From Bacteroidales bacterium (lineage in GTDB: Bacteria; Bacteroidota; Bacteroidia; Bacteroidales; UBA932): a stretch of 10,267 bases of DNA. A program made the translations under genes and the position numbers. The stretch covers positions 1-10,267 of the forward strand of contig SFPH01000033.1 of NCBI GenBank assembly GCA_004552115.1. Direction: 5' to 3'. The notes under the pieces are model-generated. The model made no database searches and had not been told where the DNA came from. It worked only from the letters and a program-made list of their open reading frames with translations. Position 1 is the first letter of the stretch, and every line of letters starts with the position of its first letter. Of this stretch, positions 1-6,776 are shown piece by piece.

Positions 1-854
1 TTGGACACGATTCTGGTGGATGTTCCATTGTCAGAGCAGAAAATGAATATGGTATTGTCCCACAGGCCTTTATCCTTGAGATAGCCTACCATCTCGCCCA
101 CCTGCTTGTCCATATAGGCCACCATTGCCCTGAAATTGGAGGTATCCTGCGCCGCAGTGAAACGGCTGCCGTAGTCGAGATCCCATTCTTCGCAGTCCGG
201 AGTTGTCACGTGAGGCGTATGTACCAATGGTTCAGTGTAATAGAGCAGGAATGGCTGGCCGGCTGCGCTCTGCCTGTCAATATAGTCGAATGCGAAATCC
301 CGCATCGAATCGGGGCCGTAGAGAGCGAAGTCGTATGACTTCCCGTTGATATCCCAGATACTGTTGGCATAGCGGTCGGTCTGGGTCGCGCCTCTGGTTT
401 CCCTGTAAAGCTCCACCTGGCTGCAGTAGGACTCGTCGAAGCCCATCCTGGAAATCATCTTCCTGTCCCGGCCAAGCTGCCATTTTCCGACGATGGCGGT
501 ATTGTAGCCGGCAGAATGTGCCAGTTCGGCAAAGTTATGCTCGTCATCATTGATGTATCCGAATGCAGAATAGTTCCTGTCATTGTACTGGCCGGTGAGC
601 AACTGCACACGGCTCGGCGAGGACAATGGCTGGGCGTTCATATTCATGTACTGGATACCCTCCGCCGCCAATGCGTCAATGTTGGGAGTCCGGTATTCCG
701 CTCCGCCATAGCAGCCGAAGCATTCCACCCCGATATCATCCGCGAAGAAGAAAACGATGTTGGGCTTCTGCCCGGCCTGAGGCGATGCGCATCCCGCCAC
801 TGAGGCAGCCGCTGTTCCTGCGCCGGCTAGCAATCTGAATGTTTTTCTTACCAT
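1..854 (-). CDS. Serine-type sulfatase lipoprotein (partial, C-terminus beyond the left edge)
   Basis: Probably hydrolyses sulfate esters on glycans from the cell surface or periplasm. 284 codons are visible from ATG at 854; the stop lies outside the window. Residues 1-21 form a signal peptide ending in lipobox VAGC, with Cys22 the likely lipidated residue. KPNIVFFFADDIG (about 30-42) is the classic sulfatase N-terminal strand with metal-binding D39/D40. The signature SSPSRVQLLTG starts at Ser78, which would be converted to formylglycine; a serine-type site in this family needs an anSME radical-SAM maturase, and none is seen here. GKWQLGR (123-129) holds the conserved lysine, but the usual GKWHLG histidine is Gln126. 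PLVHTPH and the metal-binding CSDNG (D275, N276) follow. About half of a usual ~450-550 residue sulfatase is present. It is divergent from the fimbrillin operon. Substrate cannot be told. The sulfatase call itself is secure. Confidence 0.95.
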   Translation of the reverse strand, partial: MVRKTFRLLAGAGTAAASVAGCASPQAGQKPNIVFFFADDIGVECFGCYGGAEYRTPNIDALAAEGIQYMNMNAQPLSSPSRVQLLTGQYNDRNYSAFGYINDDEHNFAELAHSAGYNTAIVGKWQLGRDRKMISRMGFDESYCSQVELYRETRGATQTDRYANSIWDINGKSYDFALYGPDSMRDFAFDYIDRQSAAGQPFLLYYTEPLVHTPHVTTPDCEEWDLDYGSRFTAAQDTSNFRAMVAYMDKQVGEMVGYLKDKGLWDNTIFIFCSDNGTSTRIVS

Positions 855-879
855 AATTCCTAATTATCAGTTCCGTGCA

Positions 880-905
880 ATGCGGCACCGCAAGCAATGC
901 CGCAT
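880..905. repeat. Perfect 8-bp inverted repeat ahead of the sulfatase gene
   Basis: ATGCGGCA (880-887) and TGCCGCAT (898-905) are exact reverse complements separated by 10 nt. The element is GC-rich inside an otherwise AT-rich intergenic region, so it stands out. It lies between the candidate -7 element (911-918) and the ATG (854) of the sulfatase gene, at about the predicted transcription start. It could be an operator or a stem-loop at the 5' end of the sulfatase mRNA. An alternative smaller pairing, TGCGG (881-885) with CCGCA (888-892), overlaps it. Confidence 0.55.
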
Positions 906-910
906 ACTTA

Positions 911-918
911 CAAATTTA
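911..918 (-). promoter_or_regulatory. Candidate Bacteroidetes -7 element for the sulfatase gene
   Basis: On the minus strand this reads TAAATTTG, an exact match to the Bacteroidetes primary sigma factor -7 consensus TAnnTTTG. A TTTTG lies about 22 nt upstream, slightly farther than the usual 19-21 nt for the -33 element. The implied 5' leader is about 50 nt and would begin at or within the 880-905 inverted repeat. Confidence 0.45.
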
Positions 919-948
919 GCAATTTTCAGATTACATGCATCAAAATGC

Positions 949-979
949 TTGATTTTCAAATTCAAAATCATTATTTTTG
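949..979 (+). promoter_or_regulatory. Candidate promoter of the fimbrillin operon, with a dyad in the spacer
   Basis: TATTTTTG at 972-979 matches the Bacteroidetes -7 consensus TAnnTTTG, and TTG at 949-951 lies 20 nt upstream, as expected for the -33 element. The predicted transcription start is near 986, leaving a leader of about 20 nt before the ATG at 1006. The spacer contains an inverted repeat, TGATTTT (950-956) and AAAATCA (964-970), where a bound repressor would block polymerase. The region is AT-rich, so chance matches are possible. Confidence 0.5.
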
Positions 980-1005
980 GATAAACATACAGCAACTGTA
1001 CTAAG

Positions 1006-1575
1006 ATGAACCGAACAATACCTGAAATGACATTCCTGCTGACCAGGGTAGAGCAAGCGTACGGAAAGCGGGTCTGTACGCCATACGACTTCGAGACACT
1101 CTCATACCTTATTCTGGAAAAGACAGGCAAGTACATCTCGATTTCGACCCTCAAGCGCATCTGGGACTATGTACCTGCGACTACGGTTCCGAGGAGCACC
1201 ACTCTTGACATTCTCTGCAAATACGTGGGGCACAAGGATTTCATAACATTCTGCAACGACCTGAAGAACAACACTTCATTCACTTCCAGATTCTTCTCGG
1301 CCGAATGCCTGAACATATCCGACATCGAGGCGGGACAGCTTGTCACCATCACCTGGATGCCGAACAGGACAGTCAGGCTGAAATATCTGGGCGAGGGCAG
1401 ATTCCGGGTCATTGAACAGCATAATTCCAAGCTTATGGAGGGCGACGAGTTCGAGCGTCAATTCATCATGACCGGCTATCCCCTCATGATCCAGAGGATC
1501 CTGCGCAACGGGGAATACACTCCTGCATACATTGCAGGGAGCGAGGGCGGAATATGCAGCATAACTGTAGAATAA
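1006..1575 (+). CDS. HTH-like regulator of a Bacteroidetes-type family, first gene of the fimbrillin operon
   Basis: 189 residues with no signal peptide or membrane segment, so cytoplasmic. Residues 25-85 look like an all-helical DNA-binding domain: TPYDFETLSYLI, then the helix-turn-helix-like STLKRIWDYV (47-56), then TTLDILCKYVGHKDFITFC (65-83). Residues ~97-189 form a beta-rich domain with TITWMPNRTVRLKYLG and RFRVIEQHNSKLMEGDEF. I recognise this two-part layout from uncharacterised Bacteroides proteins usually annotated as hypothetical or helix-turn-helix proteins; the second domain may sense a ligand or mediate multimerisation, but its role is unknown. Its TAA ends 1 nt before the ATG of the first fimbrillin-like gene, so the two are almost certainly cotranscribed. 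A dyad in its own promoter spacer would suit autoregulation (inference). DNA binding is inferred from pattern, not proven. Confidence 0.75.
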   Translation: MNRTIPEMTFLLTRVEQAYGKRVCTPYDFETLSYLILEKTGKYISISTLKRIWDYVPATTVPRSTTLDILCKYVGHKDFITFCNDLKNNTSFTSRFFSAECLNISDIEAGQLVTITWMPNRTVRLKYLGEGRFRVIEQHNSKLMEGDEFERQFIMTGYPLMIQRILRNGEYTPAYIAGSEGGICSITVE

Positions 1576-1576
1576 A

Positions 1577-2428
1577 ATGAGATTTTGGCATCTGTTCATA
1601 TCCGCAGCGATACTTTCCTCCTGCAGTGTACCTGACGGGGACAGAATGCCTATCCTCATCGATGCCGTCATCGATGGGGACACATCCGAATACAGTTTCA
1701 GGAAGGGGGACAGGATGGGCCTGTATGCAGTCTGGCCTGCCGGAGAAATGGCCTCGGCGGGCAACTGCGTGGACAATGCCGGATTCAAATACAATGGCAG
1801 TTCCTGGTCTTCAGAGCGGCAGACACTCTGGATGGACGATGTCACACCGGCAGATCTGTACTGCTACTGCCCATACAGGGAGAACCTGGAGGATGCCGGA
1901 AAACTTGTTTTCGAGACCCGGACCAGCCAGGATACTGAGGAGAATTACCATGCCTCGGAGTTCCTCTACGGAAAAATCCTCAATGTGGAGCCGACCGCAG
2001 AAACCGTGAAAATAACGGCACGCAGCCTGATGAGCAGGTTCTGCATCACCGTCCTCCCCGGCGCAGGTTACACGGAGGAGAGGCTTGAGGCAGAGGGAAT
2101 AAGCATCAGCATTGTCGGGCTGAGGACAGCCGCGGAAATCGACCTCGTTTCCGGGACACCCGCAGCTGCAGGAGAGATGCAGAGAATCATCCCTCTCAGG
2201 ACGGAGTCCGGATGGAAGGCAATGATTGTCCCTCAGAAGGTTACGGGATGGGATGTAATCAATATGACAGTCGGAGGGAAAAGCTGCCACCTGGGCATGG
2301 ATGTCACCTTCGAGCCCGGGAAACTGTACGCCTGCACCATCACCGTGGATGAACTGGGAGACGGGGTGAACCTCGGGATCGACAGCTGGGAAGACCTCGG
2401 AATCGACTACGGAGGCAATGTGGATTGA
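1577..2428 (+). CDS. Fimbrillin family (Mfa-like) lipoprotein
   Basis: 283 residues, the usual size for Mfa_like fimbrillin proteins. Residues 1-15 are a signal peptide with lipobox LSSC and lipid acceptor Cys16. The body shows the family's landmarks: FRKGDRMGLYAVW near residues 41-53, YCYCPY, HASEFLYGK around 125-135, SLMSRFCITV, and MIVPQKVTG. The same landmarks occur in order in the two related genes downstream, so this is the most diverged of three tandem paralogs. Unlike the other two it lacks a Thr-Arg site between the lipidated Cys and the FxxGD motif, so it may not be processed there and could act as an anchor or initiating subunit (inference). It is exported to the outer membrane and probably surface displayed. 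Gap to the regulator is 1 nt and to the next gene's chosen start 16 nt. Confidence 0.85.
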   Translation: MRFWHLFISAAILSSCSVPDGDRMPILIDAVIDGDTSEYSFRKGDRMGLYAVWPAGEMASAGNCVDNAGFKYNGSSWSSERQTLWMDDVTPADLYCYCPYRENLEDAGKLVFETRTSQDTEENYHASEFLYGKILNVEPTAETVKITARSLMSRFCITVLPGAGYTEERLEAEGISISIVGLRTAAEIDLVSGTPAAAGEMQRIIPLRTESGWKAMIVPQKVTGWDVINMTVGGKSCHLGMDVTFEPGKLYACTITVDELGDGVNLGIDSWEDLGIDYGGNVD

Positions 2429-2444
2429 AATTATTGACAGGCTT

Positions 2445-5400
2445 ATGATAAAATTCGCAAAATACTTCCTGGCAATCATGCCGGCACTGGTCATCTCCTG
2501 CACGGGCAGGGAGGCCACAGGGCCTGCAGATGATTCAGCCGGACTTATCAGCATTGCCGGAGACATCACCACAAGGGTGGATGACTCCGGATTCTGCGAC
2601 AAGGATATCGTGGGTATCTATGTGGTCGACTATGACGGTGACAGACCCGGCGAACTGCTCAATACAGGGAACAGGGCCGACAATGTCATGCATACCTACG
2701 ACGCCGGTTCCAACAGGTGGAAGTCCGCCTACGACATCTACTGGAAGGACGGGCATACCCACATCGACATTTATGGATACTATCCTTTCGGTTCTCCTTC
2801 TGACGTGGACAACTACTCATTCGAGCTGGAGAGCGACCAGAGAAAGGCGGCGGAATACGGCAAGCCGGGAGGTTATGAGGCCAGCGACTTCCTCTGGGGG
2901 AAGGCCTCGGACATTGCTCCCACCTCCTCTGCCATCAGGCTCGGCTTCAGGCACAGGATGGCCTGCGTGAAAGTGCGTCTGAACAAGGGTCTGGGATTCA
3001 CTGACGGGGAATGGTCAGCGGCACAGAAGCAGGTAGTGGTCACAAATACCACCCGCAGGTCCGTCATCGACCTGAGGACAGGAGAAGTCAGGGCCGTGGG
3101 CGATCCGACCGTGGCCGGAACCATTCCGCTGAAGGTAGGCGACGAGTTCAGGGCAATAGTGGTGCCGCAGACTGTAGAAAGCGGCAAGACATTGATTTCC
3201 ATAACAATAGATGGCGTATCCTACTATTTCAGGAAGGAGGAGGATTTTACGTACTACCAGGCCCACCAGCATAATTTCACCATAACTGTGAGCAAGCGCA
3301 GCGACACCGGCGAATATGAGTTCAGCATGGCGGACGAGAGCATCACAGCATGGGAGGAGGACACAATCACGCACGATGCCGAGGCAAAGGAGTATATCAT
3401 CATCAATGTGGAAGAGGCAGGGACATTGGAGGAATGCCTGAAGGCTGAGGGCAAGGACCCTGCGCAGGTCAAGAACCTCAAGGTCACGGGAAAGATCAAC
3501 GGGAAGGATTTCGGGGTGATGCGTACTGTCATGACCAAGCTCACGGCGCTTAATCTGGCAGAGGCGGTGATTGTGGCGGGGCCGGGAAGTGACGCATGTA
3601 GTGAAACTTCGGGATATAATGCATCTTATGACGACATATTGCCTGATTGGGCAATGCGATTTCACAAGTCATTGGTGAAGATTATCCTGCCAAAAAGGCT
3701 GAAGGAAATAGGATCTTGTGCCTTTGACGGATGCAGGAGCCTGTCAGGTTCCATAATTATCCCTGAGGGTGTGACAAGAATAGATGATTGGGCATTCGCA
3801 AACTGCAATTTCTCCGGAGAACTCAGTCTGCCTTCCACATTGGAGCACATTGGACTTGCAGCCTTTTCACACTGCCCGTTCTATTGCGAGCTTAAGTTGC
3901 CCGAGGGTCTGAAAACCATTGGCAATGAAGCCTTCACCGGTTGCTCAAACTTATTCGGGACACTGGTCCTTCCAACCCATCTTGAAGAAATCGGAAACAG
4001 TGCTTTCTATGGATGCGACAATTTAAGCGGTGACCTTGTGATTCCCCAGGGCATAACCAGGCTCAATGAGTATTTCTTTTCGGGGAATGGTGGCAGCAAA
4101 CACGGAATCCTGGTTCTCCACGATGGAATAGAATCAGTCGGAGATAATGCCTTCTTTCGTAGAGCATTCCAGGGCGAACTCCGCCTGCCGAAAAACCTTG
4201 AATTCATCGGCGACAATGCATTCTACGGCTGCAATTTTTCCGGCACCCTCAACCTTCCGGCCACCCTCATGCAGATAGGAGAAAATGCATTCTGTCATAA
4301 TACCAAATTGTCCGGGACATTGACCTTCGGCAAGAATGTCCAGAACATAGGAGCATCGGCATTTCAGGATTGCATGGGTCTTGAGGCCCTGATTTTCGAG
4401 GATGGCGTTGAGTGCATAGGGGAAAATGCATTCAATGGCTGTTCGAAGATCCGCAGAATAGTGTGCAAGGGCACAATTCCTCCGAAAGTCCTTTCCGGGG
4501 CCTTTTTCACGGAATCAGGGGTATGCACCCTTGAGGTCCCGGAATCAGCCCTGCAGCAATACCAGACAACCGACGGCTGGAGGGAGTTCTATAGAATTAC
4601 CGTGGGCGGAGACCTGTCTGTAAGCCCGCATACTGTCAGCACATTGAACAGCCTGACGAGAAGGACGCTCATCATTGATGCCGACGGGGAGTGGAGTGTG
4701 GAGAGCTGTCCGGACTGGGTCCGCCTTGACCGGACAGAGGGCAATGGCAAGACCGAAGTGACCCTGACGGTTTCCGAAATGCCCCGGGGCAGCGGAAACA
4801 GGACAGGCGAAGCAGTATTCCTCTGCAATGACTACAGGGTCAGCTGCACTGTCTCCCAATATGACTGCGAATATGCAGAAGACGAGTTTATCAGCCTCCA
4901 GAGGGCATCCAGAGGCAAGGGAATCGACATAGTATTCCTCGGGGACGGCTTCGATGCCGGGGAAATCAGCAAGGGCACACTGGAATCACGCCTCAAAAAG
5001 GCATATGAGCATTTCTTCAACATTGAACCTTACCGTACATACAAGGATTATTTCAATGCCACAATGGCGATTTCCCTTTCCCCGGAATCAGGTGTCGGCG
5101 GAGTCAACACCATCATTGACAACAAGTTCAATACATCCTCAAAGGGCGGCAGCTCCCTCGGAGCCCGCAACGGAGAGAGCGACTTCAGGCAAATTATCAG
5201 CTATGTCGAGGAGCACATCCCGGGCATCGACATCGACAAGACACTGGTGGTGATGGTCCCGAACACGAACGTCTATGGTGGAATGACCTATCTTTGGGAG
5301 GAGGGCTTCGCAATATCCTATTGCCCAGTAAGGAATTACTCCTACCCTGATGATTTCCGCGGGACAATCCAGCATGAGGCCGGCGGGCACGGTTTCGGCA

Positions 5401-5885
5401 AACTCGGCGACGAGGCAGTAATCCACAACAGCTTCATTGACGCCTGCTACTGTACCGACCCGCACGATGCCGAGTTCAATGTCGCCAAGAACAATGGCTG
5501 GTACGAGAACCTCTCCCTCTCCGGAAAAATGAGCGAGGTGCCATGGAAACATCTCATATTCCACGAGAAGTACAAGAGCATTGTGGATATATTCGAGGGC
5601 GGTTATCTGCACAGCAGAGGGGTTTTCCGCTCTGAGCAGACCAGCTGCATGGACAACGGGATTCCATACTACAACACCGTCAGCCGCGAGTCAATCGTGA
5701 AGAGGATAATGCTTTATGCCGGCGAGGAATACAGTTTCGAGGATTTTGTGAAAAATGATTCTCCGGATGCTGCCTCCTCCAATGCGGCAGGCATATTGAC
5801 AAGGTCCGGATACTCCCCTGATGCTCCGGGGACATTGTCCGGGCATGAACCTGTATTTATGGGCTCTTTAAAGGAACTGAGATGA
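2445..5885 (+). CDS. Giant surface lipoprotein: fimbrillin-like, BspA leucine-rich repeats, BACON, M64 metallopeptidase
   Basis: 1146 residues. I chose ATG at 2445 over the in-frame ATG at 2418, because 2445 starts directly with the signal peptide (lipobox VISC, Cys19) and avoids overlapping the upstream stop. Domains: Mfa-like fimbrillin, about 30-310, with IYGYYPF and GYEASDFLWG; a BspA-type cap, about 325-395 (KVTGKINGKDFG); about 11 BspA/LRR_5 repeats of roughly 22-24 residues, about 400-700, with the recurring pattern LPxxLxxIGxxAFxGC; a BACON-like beta domain, about 723-808, with CPDWVRLDRTEGNG and closing TVSQ; then an M64-type zinc peptidase, about 820-1110, with IDIVFLGDGF and HEAGGHGFGKLGDE (H977, E978, H982, D989, E990). 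Family M64 includes an IgA peptidase of Clostridium ramosum. YEGG-like FEGGYLHSRGVFR and SREXIVKRI-like motifs complete the peptidase fold, so it looks full length. The predicted role is surface adhesion plus proteolysis of a bound host protein (inference). Its stop overlaps the next start by 4 nt (ATGA), indicating translational coupling. Confidence 0.9.
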   Translation: MIKFAKYFLAIMPALVISCTGREATGPADDSAGLISIAGDITTRVDDSGFCDKDIVGIYVVDYDGDRPGELLNTGNRADNVMHTYDAGSNRWKSAYDIYWKDGHTHIDIYGYYPFGSPSDVDNYSFELESDQRKAAEYGKPGGYEASDFLWGKASDIAPTSSAIRLGFRHRMACVKVRLNKGLGFTDGEWSAAQKQVVVTNTTRRSVIDLRTGEVRAVGDPTVAGTIPLKVGDEFRAIVVPQTVESGKTLISITIDGVSYYFRKEEDFTYYQAHQHNFTITVSKRSDTGEYEFSMADESITAWEEDTITHDAEAKEYIIINVEEAGTLEECLKAEGKDPAQVKNLKVTGKINGKDFGVMRTVMTKLTALNLAEAVIVAGPGSDACSETSGYNASYDDILPDWAMRFHKSLVKIILPKRLKEIGSCAFDGCRSLSGSIIIPEGVTRIDDWAFANCNFSGELSLPSTLEHIGLAAFSHCPFYCELKLPEGLKTIGNEAFTGCSNLFGTLVLPTHLEEIGNSAFYGCDNLSGDLVIPQGITRLNEYFFSGNGGSKHGILVLHDGIESVGDNAFFRRAFQGELRLPKNLEFIGDNAFYGCNFSGTLNLPATLMQIGENAFCHNTKLSGTLTFGKNVQNIGASAFQDCMGLEALIFEDGVECIGENAFNGCSKIRRIVCKGTIPPKVLSGAFFTESGVCTLEVPESALQQYQTTDGWREFYRITVGGDLSVSPHTVSTLNSLTRRTLIIDADGEWSVESCPDWVRLDRTEGNGKTEVTLTVSEMPRGSGNRTGEAVFLCNDYRVSCTVSQYDCEYAEDEFISLQRASRGKGIDIVFLGDGFDAGEISKGTLESRLKKAYEHFFNIEPYRTYKDYFNATMAISLSPESGVGGVNTIIDNKFNTSSKGGSSLGARNGESDFRQIISYVEEHIPGIDIDKTLVVMVPNTNVYGGMTYLWEEGFAISYCPVRNYSYPDDFRGTIQHEAGGHGFGKLGDEAVIHNSFIDACYCTDPHDAEFNVAKNNGWYENLSLSGKMSEVPWKHLIFHEKYKSIVDIFEGGYLHSRGVFRSEQTSCMDNGIPYYNTVSRESIVKRIMLYAGEEYSFEDFVKNDSPDAASSNAAGILTRSGYSPDAPGTLSGHEPVFMGSLKELR
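3654..4490 (+). repeat. BspA-type leucine-rich repeat array (about 11 units) within the giant lipoprotein
   Basis: Repeating ~66-72 nt coding units follow the protein pattern LPxxLxxIGxxAFxGCxxLxG, as in EGLKTIGNEAFTGCS and KNLEFIGDNAFYGC. The units are diverged in DNA sequence, so this is an old protein-level repeat and not a recent tandem duplication. One unit near 4060-4110 is altered (FFSGNGGSKHG), giving an irregular turn. Such arrays bind proteins or cell-surface ligands in Bacteroidetes and Treponema BspA-like adhesins. Confidence 0.88.
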
Positions 5886-6763
5886 TGGAAGGGAGATTTA
5901 TAAGTATTCTGGCGATTGCCGGCATTGCAATGGGTTGCGCCAAGGTGGAGAGCTGTATTGACAGCACGGACGTGATGCGGTTCGAAGCGGCACATCCTTC
6001 CACTAGGGCCACCGAAACAGGATTTGAGGCCGGGGACACCATCGGCGTGTATATTTCCGGATATGAGGACGGGAAGCCTGTCCCTCTCCAGCTCGGAGGC
6101 AACTACAAGAACAACAACCCGGTCATCTTCGATGGCCGCAATTGGACAGCTGATCCTGTAATCTACTGGGATGAAGGGCTTTACGATGTATTCGCCTATT
6201 ATCCTTTCCTGAGGCCGGAGTCAGTTGACAAGCTGGATTTCAGCGTGCAGGCGAACCAGAATGATGAAGGGGACGGAAAGGCTCCGGCCGGATACGAGGC
6301 AAGCGATTTCCTCTATGCCACGGCCAAGGGTCTCACAAAGGATGACGGGGCAGTCAGACTGGCCTTCAGCCATCTCATGAGCTGCCTGAGAATCAACCTT
6401 GTGAAGGGAGAAGATTTCAAAGGGGACATTCCGGATGACGTCACCGTATATATCCACAATACCGTGACAAGGGCGGTGATTGACCTTTCGTCCGGGGACG
6501 TGGTGAAGAATCCGCGAGCCTCGGCAGGCAGCATAATCGCCCGCAGGGACAATGCTGCCAGCTACTCTGCGATAATAGTCCCGCAGATGATAGAGTCCAA
6601 GATGCCGCTGATAGAGATTGTGTGCTGCGGGGTTTCCTACCTGATCGAGTCCAGATTCACCTTCAAGACCGGGGTGAGGCATACTTTCAATGTAACAATG
6701 AGCGGAAACCCGGATAAGATCAAGATTGAGATCGGCGGGGAGCTGGATGAAGGATGGAATTGA
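5882..6763 (+). CDS. Fimbrillin family (Mfa-like) lipoprotein, paralog of the giant protein's N-terminus
   Basis: 293 residues. It starts at the first of two adjacent ATGs, overlapping the upstream stop by 4 nt; the second (5885) is equally possible. The signal peptide ends in a relaxed lipobox AMGC, with Cys19 as lipid acceptor. HPSTRATETGFEAGDTIGVY contains an Arg42-Ala43 bond just before the FEAGD motif, the position where fimbrillin propeptides are cut by Arg-specific or trypsin-like proteases. FAYYPF, GYEASDFLYAT, SHLMSCLRI, TRAVIDLSSG and AIIVPQMIES align in order with motifs in the N-terminal domain of the preceding 1146-residue protein, so the two are tandem paralogs. It ends with beta-strand residues and ELDEGWN. 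The likely role is a fimbrial subunit; whether stalk or tip cannot be told. The next gene's preferred start is 13 nt downstream. Confidence 0.87.
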   Translation: MMEGRFISILAIAGIAMGCAKVESCIDSTDVMRFEAAHPSTRATETGFEAGDTIGVYISGYEDGKPVPLQLGGNYKNNNPVIFDGRNWTADPVIYWDEGLYDVFAYYPFLRPESVDKLDFSVQANQNDEGDGKAPAGYEASDFLYATAKGLTKDDGAVRLAFSHLMSCLRINLVKGEDFKGDIPDDVTVYIHNTVTRAVIDLSSGDVVKNPRASAGSIIARRDNAASYSAIIVPQMIESKMPLIEIVCCGVSYLIESRFTFKTGVRHTFNVTMSGNPDKIKIEIGGELDEGWN

Positions 6764-6776
6764 AAATGAATTGCTT

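Noticed and set aside
1276..1845. 189-codon open frame on the minus strand opposite the regulator and first fimbrillin-like gene
   Set aside because: It overlaps two better supported genes and has no recognisable features.
2418..2444. Upstream in-frame ATG for the giant lipoprotein
   Set aside because: It overlaps the previous gene's stop and adds nine residues with acidic charge ahead of a normal lipoprotein signal peptide.
1811..2602. 263-codon open frame on the minus strand across two fimbrillin-like genes
   Set aside because: It runs opposite two genes with signal peptides and family motifs and spans their junction; it is a shadow of codon bias.
6726..6776. Upstream in-frame ATG for the Gly/Ser lipoprotein
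   Set aside because: It overlaps the previous gene by 38 nt and would bury the signal peptide behind 17 extra residues.
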